Shown piece after piece: positions 45,128 through 53,684 of a stretch of 64,000 nucleotides of DNA. The notes below the pieces were generated by a model. The model was not told the DNA's origin. It saw only the letters and a list, made by a program, of their open reading frames with translations, and ran no database searches. This DNA comes from Alginatibacterium sediminis (GTDB lineage Bacteria > Pseudomonadota > Gammaproteobacteria > Enterobacterales > Celerinatantimonadaceae): assembly GCF_003610775.1 (NCBI RefSeq), contig NZ_RAQO01000004.1, positions 624,822 through 688,821 of the forward strand. The letters run 5' to 3'. The position numbers were made by a program, and so were the translations under genes. Each line of letters opens with the position of its first letter. Within the stretch, counting starts at the first letter, position 1.

Positions 45128-45563
45128 TCGGATTCCCCAGCACGGAATACATTGATAGATCGTTAGGGTCAATATTAGTCAATTTTTGCCACTTCTTTTT
45201 CATCTGCTCGATGGTGGTGTCGGGTACGTTGTGGATAGACCCGAAATCGTCGTGGCATTCGATGACTTTAAGATGCGCTTGGTATTTTTTTGCAATATTT
45301 ATGTAAGGTAACATTTCCCATAAACAAACAAAGGTGTTGGATACAACAACTGATGTTGATTGTTGCAATGCTTGCTCACATTTGTTTTGGCACCACGCAT
45401 GAGCATTTGTGAGGTGATCAGCATCAAAATGATACTCTTGTTTATCATTTACAAAATATTGATCTGCTTCTAAGTGAACCAACTGCTGATCGTCCGTGCA
45501 CATTTGTTTTGCTAGTGTCGACTTTCCCGAACCTGGCAGGCCCCTTATGATGGTTAAACGCAC
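45120..45563 (-). CDS. Small P-loop ATP-binding protein, kinase-like
   Basis: 147 residues. The Walker A motif GLPGSGKSTLAK is at residues 8-19, and LEADQYFVND follows the pattern of AAA/zeta-toxin and polynucleotide-kinase-like P-loop proteins. The C-terminal half has a lid-like basic stretch (MKKKWQKL). It starts at a GTG with AGGAG in front. It overlaps the pseudouridine synthase gene by eight bases and sits 18 bases after eamA. Nucleoside or nucleic-acid kinase activity is likely, substrate unknown. Confidence 0.75.
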   Translation of the reverse strand: MRLTIIRGLPGSGKSTLAKQMCTDDQQLVHLEADQYFVNDKQEYHFDADHLTNAHAWCQNKCEQALQQSTSVVVSNTFVCLWEMLPYINIAKKYQAHLKVIECHDDFGSIHNVPDTTIEQMKKKWQKLTNIDPNDLSMYSVLGNPNE

Positions 45564-45581
45564 GTTGCTCCTATCAGAACA

Positions 45582-46577
45582 CTAAGTTTTGTACGGCAAA
45601 GTGTAGCGAGACACCGCTTTGACCACAACGCGTTTTGTTATTAACCTTTTCGAATTGTGTAACGGGCTTAAATTGAAAATAATGACTGATATAACAACCA
45701 TTAGCATTGCAGCTACTGATGTGGTTGAGGGGTGTTCAGCGAGAAAATAGAAACCCAACACACTCGCAATTACAGGCGCTAAAGCACCTGTTGCTGCAGC
45801 AATTTGGGGGCCAATTTGTCTGATCGCATAAGCATATAAAACGCAGGCAACGATCGCAACTGCGATAGCTTGAATGAGGGTTTGCAATGCTATGTCTGTC
45901 CATGACATCAGCTCTAATGCTGGAAAATCAACAACCAATAGCAAGGCAAACCAAACGATTGCATTGCTGCACAAAACCCAAGTTGCGGCGTTAAGCGGTG
46001 CAAGCCCACTTTTTTTGAAGCAAAAAGTAAAAATCGCCCAACAACATGCAGCGCTAAGTAAAAGTAGGACCGCTAACGACGGTGAAGCTAAACTGGTTTC
46101 AATGTTAGATGCGACTAACACTGCAACGCAAACTAGAATTGAAACCATACATAGTCGTGGCACTAAACCCAACTTAGGAACTTTTGGGTCAAAGCTGTGT
46201 AACAGCGCTAAAAATATGGGAGCTAAGGCAGGTATAACCGTACTTGCTACGGTTATACTACTAGATTGCATTCCGCCTACACCTAAAAACAAAAAAGGGA
46301 GCCCAGAACCAAACGACATCCCAAAAAGGTAAATCACTGGTGCTTGGGAAATGCGTTTCCAATTCCAAAAGAGTATAGGAGTCAGCAGTATACTTGGGAG
46401 CACATAACGGAAAAAGGCAATGTCATACCACTGCATGTTTGTACTTAAACCCACTTTTAAGCCCGTGAAAAATAAAGCCCAAATAAGCGCCGTTAATAAG
46501 GCCGCAATAGTCCCAAAAACACGGTTTGTGTTGATTGTTTTTGCTGCAGGCTCATGCTGTATTTTCTGAGTAAGCAT
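45582..46577 (-). CDS. EamA/DMT-superfamily transporter
   Basis: 331 residues with ten hydrophobic segments in two EamA repeats (about 20-150 and 170-310). Typical features include ALIWALFFTGLKVGL near the first helix and GALAPVIASVLGFYFLAEHP near the end. These carriers export small metabolites or amino acids. It is divergent from the Lrp/AsnC gene at 46702, which often controls amino-acid exporters. It is the first gene of the run that includes the kinase and pseudouridine synthase genes. Confidence 0.85.
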   Translation of the reverse strand: MLTQKIQHEPAAKTINTNRVFGTIAALLTALIWALFFTGLKVGLSTNMQWYDIAFFRYVLPSILLTPILFWNWKRISQAPVIYLFGMSFGSGLPFLFLGVGGMQSSSITVASTVIPALAPIFLALLHSFDPKVPKLGLVPRLCMVSILVCVAVLVASNIETSLASPSLAVLLLLSAACCWAIFTFCFKKSGLAPLNAATWVLCSNAIVWFALLLVVDFPALELMSWTDIALQTLIQAIAVAIVACVLYAYAIRQIGPQIAAATGALAPVIASVLGFYFLAEHPSTTSVAAMLMVVISVIIFNLSPLHNSKRLITKRVVVKAVSRYTLPYKT

Positions 46578-46617
46578 AACGATAACCTAAGTATGAAAAC
46601 ATTAGTTTAAGACGAAT

Positions 46618-46649
46618 ATGGGATTGTAAGGTGGCAACTTTTACCCCAT
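46618..46649. promoter_or_regulatory. Candidate Lrp-type operator between divergent genes
   Basis: ATGGG at 46618 and CCCAT ending 46649 frame an imperfect dyad, with AAGGT and ACTTT inside. It lies between eamA and the Lrp gene. The symmetry is visible; the role is inferred. Confidence 0.3.
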
Positions 46650-46701
46650 TATAAGCAACCGTTAGCTCGTTACACTAAAATGAATAACAATGTGAGTTTA
46701 A

Positions 46702-47163
46702 ATGACTAAACTAGACAAAACTAATCGACATTTGCTTGAGCTCATTCAGAAAGATGCCCGCTTAAGTACCCATGAACTCGCTGATCTGGTTGGTCTTTCT
46801 GCCTCTCCTGTTGCACGTCGACTACGACAGTTGGAAGACGACGGCCTCATTGAAGGCTACAGAGCGCACTTAAACCAACGCAAACTTGGCTTACACATTA
46901 CAACTTTTGTACATGTGCGACTCAAAGACCATCAAGAAGCCAGTGTATTGGCATTTGAACAAAGTGTTAGAGAAATGAGTGCTGTACTCAATTGCCATAC
47001 AGTTTCTGGAGCCTATGATTATCTATTGCAGGTGGTTTCCCAAGATTTGGTTGACTACGAACAGTGGGTTAGATCACTGCAACGATTGCCATTAGTAAGT
47101 CATATCGATAGTAGTTTTGCTATTCGAGGTGTTAAAACTAACGATTTCCTACCAATTCCTTGA
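46702..47163 (+). CDS. Lrp/AsnC-family transcriptional regulator
   Basis: 153 residues, normal for the family. The helix-turn-helix is in residues 5-55 (DARLSTHELADLVGLSASPVARRLRQLEDDGLI), and the C-terminal RAM domain, which binds amino acids, covers about 65-140. Divergent from eamA. The ThrE-like exporter follows after 82 bases in the same direction. Control of one or both exporters by amino-acid levels would fit. Confidence 0.9.
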   Translation: MTKLDKTNRHLLELIQKDARLSTHELADLVGLSASPVARRLRQLEDDGLIEGYRAHLNQRKLGLHITTFVHVRLKDHQEASVLAFEQSVREMSAVLNCHTVSGAYDYLLQVVSQDLVDYEQWVRSLQRLPLVSHIDSSFAIRGVKTNDFLPIP

Positions 47164-47245
47164 TCCCATAACCAGTGTTAAAACTAAGTGCAATTCCCTA
47201 GTATTCAACTAAACTAGCGCCAGATTTAGCCCTAGACACATAGAA

Positions 47246-48469
47246 ATGAAATCGAATACCTTCAAAACCAAAAAGAACTTTTTGGTAAAGCTTGGAAAAG
47301 CTTTGCATAAGTACGGTACTCCTGCTTCTGGTATGGAACAGCATCTGAGTGATGTGTCTACAACGCTAGGTGTCAAAGGACAATTTTTGGTTACCCCTAC
47401 AACTCTCACATTTGTGTTGTTTGATGATGAGTCTGACCAAGAGTTCAACTATATACTCAGAGTAAGGCCAGGAGAAATAGACTTAGGAATGTTAACGCGT
47501 ACACAACAACTCGTTGATCGGGTTGTACTGGGCGAACTAGACCTTTTCCAAGCCATTTCTACCTTAGATGAGAATGAACAAAAGCCTGATTTAAGCTCAG
47601 GTCCCTTAACTTTGCTTGCTTATGTTGTTACTGGCGCAGCGTTCGCTATGCTAATGAATGCGAATTGGATTACCATCGCTATATCAGGCCTGTTGAGCAT
47701 TATAGGTTTTAGTTTAGTGTGGCAGGCCCGAACAAGGCCTCGTATCGCAAGTGCAATCGAACCTTTAAGCGCGGCGCTCAGCGCTATTGGTGCTTATGCA
47801 TTAGCTTTTATATTTCCCAGCCTCGACATTAATTTAACGGTCTTGTCCTCAATCATTATTTTTATACCCGGCTTATCACTAACCTTAGGACTTAACGAGC
47901 TAGCCTCCCGCGAATTAATTTCTGGTACCGCTAGGATCATGGATTCGTTTATGACCCTATTCAAACTCTACTTTGGGGCTATCCTCGGATTGGAAATCGC
48001 CAAGCAAGCCCTTGGGATCCCGCTCCTAATATCCGATGTACAACATTTATGGTGGCTAAATTGGTTAGGTGTAATTTTATTATCATTAGGGCTAACTGTC
48101 ATTTTCAAAGTTCGTAAAGCAGAGTTAGTGTGGGGGGTTTTATCTGGGGTTATTGCTTATGGGGCAAGTGTTATAGGCGCTGTGTATATTGGGGCTGGAT
48201 TAGGCCCTTTTGTCGGTGCTTTTGTAGTCGGCGTTTACGCTAACGTATTTGCGCATGTACGTAAAATACCGGCGTCGGTGGTCTTACTACAAGGCATCGT
48301 TTTACTCGTGCCCGGTAGCAAAGCATATATAAGTTTAAGTAATACGTTTATTCAAGATAGCTTTGTAGTGAACAACAACATGGCATCTGAAACTTTCATG
48401 ATATTTATGTCAATTATAGCAGGCTTAATATTTGCAAATCTTGCATCACAAAGGCGATTAGGTTTGTAA
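47246..48469 (+). CDS. Threonine/serine exporter family protein (ThrE-like)
   Basis: 407 residues, a single-chain ThrE type. An N-terminal soluble domain (about 1-115; KALHKYGTPASGMEQHL) is followed by about ten membrane helices in two sets, as in ThrE of Corynebacterium. Many Gram-negative members are split in two genes; this one is fused. Exports threonine or serine by the proton gradient. Located 82 bases after the Lrp gene. Confidence 0.85.
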   Translation: MKSNTFKTKKNFLVKLGKALHKYGTPASGMEQHLSDVSTTLGVKGQFLVTPTTLTFVLFDDESDQEFNYILRVRPGEIDLGMLTRTQQLVDRVVLGELDLFQAISTLDENEQKPDLSSGPLTLLAYVVTGAAFAMLMNANWITIAISGLLSIIGFSLVWQARTRPRIASAIEPLSAALSAIGAYALAFIFPSLDINLTVLSSIIIFIPGLSLTLGLNELASRELISGTARIMDSFMTLFKLYFGAILGLEIAKQALGIPLLISDVQHLWWLNWLGVILLSLGLTVIFKVRKAELVWGVLSGVIAYGASVIGAVYIGAGLGPFVGAFVVGVYANVFAHVRKIPASVVLLQGIVLLVPGSKAYISLSNTFIQDSFVVNNNMASETFMIFMSIIAGLIFANLASQRRLGL

Positions 48470-49824
48470 GCTAACGCAGTCTGCGCCTAATGATAAATGC
48501 GCTAGGACACACCGCCCTACTGCGCCATGACTCGGTTATAGCAATTGCTATACAACAATAGTGAACAGTCAATTGACAAGAACCAAATAGTTTCCGCTTT
48601 TTTAACCTACCAGCCTTGGCCACCTAAACTTTTAGAAACCAACATCAGTGCTGATTAACAGACATAAACTTACGATATTGAATCAGGCTAATATTTGCTC
48701 TAGCGAACTTCGTTTTACAAAAGTCTTGTATGTCGAAACGGATAATAGTGAATTGGGGCATTAATCAATGAAACGACCTTTGCGTTACTGTACTTTTGTT
48801 GATTTCACAATCACCAGCCAATTTTTCATTCTCGCTAGCGTTTTATAAGACTAGCAAATTCCATTTTGTGGTTTGTTTTTGATTAATGAAATTTCTAGCC
48901 GAGGTCACCGAAACTGTTTACTAATCGAGTGATACGAAAACCGAGTTCAATGTTTTAGAATGGCAATAGCAAGGTTTAATTGACTTTGGTGTCTAAAGTA
49001 GCATTGAATCCGCCCTTCATGAGCCTGTTAGTCATAACTGCAAGCTCGTACTGCAAATGTCTGAAAAACCTTGTTTGCAAATAATTCTTAAGTCGGTTTA
49101 CACAAAGTTGTGAAAGACACCCTGAGGACGTATTGCTAAATGCTTTATGATAGCGACGCAGCCTTAACGCTTAACACGCTGCAATACTCAACTGTTTCAG
49201 TGAACTAATTGATGCGTACCCCTTAGCACTTTCAAAGGCGCCTATTAGACACATTTAGCTGTTGATATTTTGCACGATGAACGAGACAGCCTAAGCCGAA
49301 TGCTCAATACCTTGTTGTTCTGCAAAACTGGAGAACTCAGTTGTAACAAATTTCGAGCATATTCTTTTGAACTAAAATTTAACTTGGACCCACTTATGGC
49401 TATTTTTTAGCCGAATTGCCCACTTTTCTATATGTATGTTGTAGCTAATCATGGCCAACCTGTAGCACAAACCCCTTAGAACTTACTAAATGATTGGCTT
49501 CTTTTAATCAAATCGCGTGTTGGCACATCACTGGAACTACCTCTTTAGTAAGGGTTTTCAATGTAAAGTAAGCACAAGAGCAAATAAAAGCCAGTCTTTA
49601 ACTGGTGCGAAATTGATCTAGATCAACTGGGTTAAAAAAGAGTTAGTTTTTTGCGTTGATGTTACGCAAATATGTCGGCCCAATGCACATTACAAACTAT
49701 TAATTGTAAGTTTGATCAAGTATCATTCTGGCTATTAACTAGCTTTGTTTTTTTATTGGATTTGAAAGCAAACTAGTTATAACTCCCACAATAATAGCAA
49801 TATAGCAACGGAAGCATTCATACT
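48470..49824. other. Long intergenic region upstream of ccoN
   Basis: 1355 bases without a convincing gene on either strand. All frames are stop-rich; the best plus-strand stretches are about 50 codons (near 49260-49410) and a 26-codon frame starting at 48769. The right end holds the FNR box at 49613. Some of the rest may be an untranslated leader, a small RNA or degraded sequence. Confidence 0.5.
49613..49626. promoter_or_regulatory. FNR box upstream of ccoN
   Basis: TTGATCTAGATCAA matches the FNR consensus TTGAT-N4-ATCAA at every position and is a perfect palindrome. It is centred 205 bases before the ccoN start, leaving a leader of about 160 bases if it activates at the usual -41.5 position. 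It implies induction of the oxidase at low oxygen. Confidence 0.88.
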
Positions 49825-51252
49825 ATGGACCATGCAGCTACACATTCAGAGAATGACTATAACTACAAAGTAGTGCGTCAATTCACTGTGATGACTGTAA
49901 TTTGGGGTATCGTTGGAATGAGCGTTGGCGTCCTAATCGCAGCTCAACTGATTTGGCCAGCCCTTAATTTCGATACACCTTGGCTCACTTATAGTCGCCT
50001 AAGACCCCTTCACACCAATGCCGTAATTTTCGCATTTGGTACCAGTGCCCTAATGGCCTGCTCTTTTTACATTGTACAGCGAACCTGTCAAACCAGACTG
50101 TTTGGTGGCCCCCTCGCCTCCATCGTGTTTTGGGGTTGGCAATTGATAATCGTTTCTGCAGCTATTTCGCTGCCGTTAGGTTATACGACAAGTAAAGAGT
50201 ACGCAGAACTTGAATGGCCGATTGGTATCTTAATCGCGGTCGTTTGGGTAATTTACGCCATCGTCTTTTTCGGTACTCTGGCCAAACGGAAAACCACGCA
50301 TATATATGTTGCAAATTGGTTCTTTGGTGCTTTTATTATCACCATTGCTATGCTGCATATCATTAATAACCTCGCAATACCGCTAAGTTATACCAAGTCA
50401 TACTCAATTTATGCTGGTGCAGTGGATGCAATGGTACAGTGGTGGTATGGACATAATGCCGTTGGTTTCTTGTTGACAGCAGGCTTTTTGGGAATGATGT
50501 ACTATTTTGTTCCTAAGCAAGCTGGACGTCCTGTTTATAGCTACCGCTTATCGATTGTTCATTTTTGGGCACTAGTATCGATATATATCTGGGCAGGCCC
50601 GCACCATTTGCATTACACAGCACTACCTGATTGGGCTCAATCCTTAGGTATGGTTATGTCTTTAATTCTGTTTGCTCCATCTTGGGGTGGCATGATTAAC
50701 GGTATTATGACGCTGTCAGGTGCATGGCATAAACTACGCTATGACCCAATTTTGCGCTTTTTGATTGTTTCCTTGAGTTTTTACGGAATGTCGACCTTCG
50801 AAGGTCCGATGATGGCAATTAAAACTGTTAACGCCCTCTCTCACTATACCGACTGGACTGTTGGCCATGTACACTCAGGCGCCTTAGGTTGGGTTGCAAT
50901 GGTTACAATCGGAAGTATCTATCATCTAATTCCGGTGCTCTTCAATCAAGAGCGTATGTACAGTACCAAACTAATTAACACCCATTTCTGGCTAGCAACT
51001 ATTGGCGTTGTATTGTATATCGTTGCAATGTGGATTTCTGGCGTTATGCAAGGGTTGATGTGGCGTGCGGTTAACGAAGACGGTACTTTAACGTACTCGT
51101 TCATCGAATCAATAGAAGCGTCTTATCCGTTCTACTTTGTGCGTTTAGTTGGTGGTTTGTTCTTCTTAGGCGGAATGCTACTGATGGCCTATAACGTGTT
51201 CAAAACAATTTCAGCCACTGATGGTAGCCTCAAAGCTACTGAGCAAGCATAA
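49825..51252 (+). CDS. ccoN: cbb3-type cytochrome c oxidase subunit I (CcoN)
   Basis: 475 residues with 12 hydrophobic helices. The catalytic subunit of the high-affinity cbb3 oxidase reduces oxygen at a heme b3-CuB site. [10 protein letters not shown] holds a heme histidine, WYGHNAVGF and GPHHLHYT hold CuB ligands, and [10 protein letters not shown] the last heme ligands. The length is normal. GGAAG upstream supports the start. First gene of ccoNOQP, under the FNR box. Confidence 0.96.
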   Translation: MDHAATHSENDYNYKVVRQFTVMTVIWGIVGMSVGVLIAAQLIWPALNFDTPWLTYSRLRPLHTNAVIFAFGTSALMACSFYIVQRTCQTRLFGGPLASIVFWGWQLIIVSAAISLPLGYTTSKEYAELEWPIGILIAVVWVIYAIVFFGTLAKRKTTHIYVANWFFGAFIITIAMLHIINNLAIPLSYTKSYSIYAGAVDAMVQWWYGHNAVGFLLTAGFLGMMYYFVPKQAGRPVYSYRLSIVHFWALVSIYIWAGPHHLHYTALPDWAQSLGMVMSLILFAPSWGGMINGIMTLSGAWHKLRYDPILRFLIVSLSFYGMSTFEGPMMAIKTVNALSHYTDWTVGHVHSGALGWVAMVTIGSIYHLIPVLFNQERMYSTKLINTHFWLATIGVVLYIVAMWISGVMQGLMWRAVNEDGTLTYSFIESIEASYPFYFVRLVGGLFFLGGMLLMAYNVFKTISATDGSLKATEQA

Positions 51253-51264
51253 GGAGTATTCAGA

Positions 51265-51867
51265 ATGAAGCATGAATTTGTTGAAAAGAACCTTGGCGTG
51301 CTAATGGTTTTCATTGTTATAGCGATCAGCTTCGGCGGTATCACACAGATTACACCGCTGTTGTTCCAAGCAGAAACAACTGAGCCTGTCGATGGTTTAG
51401 AACCCTACACGGCCTTACAAATGGAAGGGCGTGACATCTACATTCGTGAAGGATGTTCAAACTGTCATAGTCAGATGATACGTCCGTTTCGAGCAGAAAC
51501 AGAACGCTATGGTCACTATAGCGTCGCTGGGGAAAGTGTTTGGGAACATCCGTTTCTTTGGGGTTCTAAGCGCACCGGTCCTGATTTAGCACGTGTAGGC
51601 GAGCGATACTCAGATGAATGGCATCGTGTTCACCTAACCAATCCTCGTACCGTTGTTCCTTCATCGAATATGCCGTCCTTCCCTTGGTTGAACGAAAATA
51701 TTCTTGATGGAAAGCTCACCGGCCGTAAGCTTGAGATTTTCCGCGACCACTTTGGCGTGCCTTATGAGCAATCAGATATTGACGGCGCTAAAGCAGCAGT
51801 TGAAGGCAAAACAGAAATGGATGCGGTCATCGCTTATCTTCAAGTGTTAGGCACAGCCTTAAAATAG
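51265..51867 (+). CDS. ccoO: cbb3 oxidase monoheme cytochrome c subunit (CcoO)
   Basis: 200 residues. One N-terminal membrane helix (about 12-32) anchors a periplasmic c-type cytochrome with heme motif CSNCH (64-68) and a distal methionine in SSNMPSFPW. It relays electrons from CcoP to CcoN. The start lies 12 bases after ccoN. Length and motifs match the family. Confidence 0.95.
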   Translation: MKHEFVEKNLGVLMVFIVIAISFGGITQITPLLFQAETTEPVDGLEPYTALQMEGRDIYIREGCSNCHSQMIRPFRAETERYGHYSVAGESVWEHPFLWGSKRTGPDLARVGERYSDEWHRVHLTNPRTVVPSSNMPSFPWLNENILDGKLTGRKLEIFRDHFGVPYEQSDIDGAKAAVEGKTEMDAVIAYLQVLGTALK

Positions 51868-51877
51868 GAGCGACGAT

Positions 51878-52060
51878 ATGGACTTTGGAACATTCAGTGG
51901 TTTGTATACAGCCTTTCTTATTCTAATTTTTATTGGAATATTCGCTTGGGCTTATAGCAAACGTCGCAAAAAGGATTTTGAAGAAGCTGCCAATTTGGTA
52001 TTTGCCGACGAGGTAAATCAAAAACACGGTACTTCTAGTCAAGGAGCTAAACCACAATGA
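51878..52060 (+). CDS. ccoQ: cbb3 oxidase small subunit (CcoQ)
   Basis: 60 residues with one membrane helix (about 8-26) followed by a charged tail starting KRRKKDFEEAAN. CcoQ stabilises the CcoN-CcoP assembly. Its stop overlaps the ccoP start (ATGA), a coupling arrangement. Position between ccoO and ccoP makes the identity firm despite the short, weakly conserved sequence. Confidence 0.9.
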   Translation: MDFGTFSGLYTAFLILIFIGIFAWAYSKRRKKDFEEAANLVFADEVNQKHGTSSQGAKPQ

Positions 52061-53031
52061 TGAGCTCATTTCTAAGCATTATGGTTACTGTAATAACCTT
52101 AGGCAGCATTGTTGGCTGTATTTTGTTACTACGGGCAACTAACAAGAACAAAACCGGCGTTGACGAAGGTGCCTCTATGGGGCATACCTTCGATGGTATC
52201 GAAGAACTAAACAATCCGCTGCCCAAGTGGTGGACGTATATGTTCTATATCACTATTGTTTATGGTTTGGGCTACCTAGCGCTTTACCCTGGTCTTGGTA
52301 ATTTTCCTGGCCTTTCTGGCTGGAAAAGTTCAGAGCAAGGGATTAAGTCGATCGCTGAGAAAGATCAACGAATAGAAGCCTATGCTGATAAAGCAGTCGC
52401 AAACCAATACTTAAGTGAAGTTGCGCATGCAGAAGAACGCTTTGGCGAAGTATTTAGAAGCATCGCCTATCAAAGTGACGGTAATTACCGTCCAATTGAA
52501 GAGCTAGCAACAGACGAAGATGCACTAAAAATCGGTCAACGTCTTTACCTACAAAACTGTTCACAATGTCATGGTGCAACCGCGCGTGGCTCAACAGGAT
52601 TCCCCAACCTAACCGATAACGACTGGTTATATGGTGGAACACCAGAGGCGATCAAAACCACGCTTATGAATGGTCGTGCTGGCCAAATGCCTGCTTGGAT
52701 AGATGTACTAGGCGCTGACGGTGTTAAAGAGGTGACAAGTCACGTTCTACGTTTGTCTGGTCGTAAGGTCAACACCCTTGAAGCTGAAGCTGGCGCCGCA
52801 AAATTTGCTGTCTGCGCTGCGTGTCATGCTGCTGACGGTACTGGTAACGAAGCTTTAGGCGCCCCTAACTTAACCAATAACATTTGGTTATATGGTGGTT
52901 CTCGTAAAGCAGTTGAAGAAACACTTACCTATGGTCGCGCAGGTGTAATGCCCGCTTGGAAGGATATTTTAGGAGAAGATAAAATCCATGTTATCTCAGC
53001 CTACGTATATTCTTTGTCACAAGAAAAGTAG
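52057..53031 (+). CDS. ccoP: cbb3 oxidase diheme cytochrome c subunit (CcoP)
   Basis: 324 residues. Two membrane helices (about 5-26 and 58-78) are followed by two c-type cytochrome domains with CSQCH (168-172) and CAACH (253-257). Receives electrons from soluble cytochrome c. The start ATG overlaps the ccoQ stop by four bases. A strong terminator closes the structural operon. Confidence 0.95.
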   Translation: MMSSFLSIMVTVITLGSIVGCILLLRATNKNKTGVDEGASMGHTFDGIEELNNPLPKWWTYMFYITIVYGLGYLALYPGLGNFPGLSGWKSSEQGIKSIAEKDQRIEAYADKAVANQYLSEVAHAEERFGEVFRSIAYQSDGNYRPIEELATDEDALKIGQRLYLQNCSQCHGATARGSTGFPNLTDNDWLYGGTPEAIKTTLMNGRAGQMPAWIDVLGADGVKEVTSHVLRLSGRKVNTLEAEAGAAKFAVCAACHAADGTGNEALGAPNLTNNIWLYGGSRKAVEETLTYGRAGVMPAWKDILGEDKIHVISAYVYSLSQEK

Positions 53032-53039
53032 TTTCTAGT

Positions 53040-53077
53040 CTAAATAAAAACGGCGCTAAGGCGCCGTTTTTATTTAG
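53040..53077. terminator. Bidirectional-looking terminator after ccoP
   Basis: A near-perfect 17-base stem, CTAAATAAAAACGGCGC with its complement, surrounds the loop TAAG. The GC core CGGCGC/GCGCCG is followed by TTTTTATTT on the plus strand. It separates ccoNOQP from the assembly genes. Confidence 0.9.
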
Positions 53078-53186
53078 CTCGTAAAATAATAGCCGTAATT
53101 CCATTGTTGTTAATAGATTTAAAATCTATCATTAGCACAAATGGCACTATGATTGCCTACATTCAGACGTAGTAAGGAAATCCACG

Positions 53187-53684
53187 ATGGATACGCAACA
53201 GTTAATTCTCCCTTGGTACAAACAATTCTGGCCTTGGTTTTTGATTGCTCTACCCGCTGCAGCTGTCATTGCGAGTATTAGTACTTTCTTTATAGCCAAC
53301 AACAATAAATCTGATTTGGTTGTGGACTCGTATTACAAAGTTGGAAAGTCCATCAATCAAGATTTATCAAAGCTAAAGGCTGCAGAAACTTTAGGTATCA
53401 GTGCTGACTTAGAAAGCAAAGACGGCGCGTTAATACTATCAATGCAGGTCCCTTCGTCTTACCAAAACCAAGCTTTAGAAGTTAAGTTGGCTCACAAAAC
53501 TCAAGCAAAAAAAGATTTGGACTTCTTGGTCACAGCTGATGCTAACGGACGCTACCGTTTTGGTGAAAACTTCGACCAAGCCGGTCGTTGGTTCATTCGA
53601 ATAGAGCCTATTGACGGCAGCTGGCGCCTGCAAGAAGAATTAGTACTTCCGCTAACAGCAACCGAAGCAATCGATGGCCAGTAA
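53187..53684 (+). CDS. ccoH: cbb3 oxidase assembly protein FixH/CcoH
   Basis: 165 residues with one membrane helix (about 13-32; WYKQFWPWFLIALPAAAVIA) and a periplasmic domain with DSYYKVGKSINQDL, the core of the FixH family. It aids early assembly of CcoN with its partners. Overlaps the ccoI start by 11 bases, so translation is coupled. Confidence 0.88.
   Translation: MDTQQLILPWYKQFWPWFLIALPAAAVIASISTFFIANNNKSDLVVDSYYKVGKSINQDLSKLKAAETLGISADLESKDGALILSMQVPSSYQNQALEVKLAHKTQAKKDLDFLVTADANGRYRFGENFDQAGRWFIRIEPIDGSWRLQEELVLPLTATEAIDGQ

Noticed and set aside
48769..48849. 26-codon frame that might be a leader peptide
   Set aside because: No ribosome site, no attenuator-like stems and more than 1 kb from the next gene.
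49710..49726. TTTGATCAAGTATCA as a second FNR site before ccoN
   Set aside because: The half-sites overlap with the wrong spacing; only the palindrome TTGATCAA is present.
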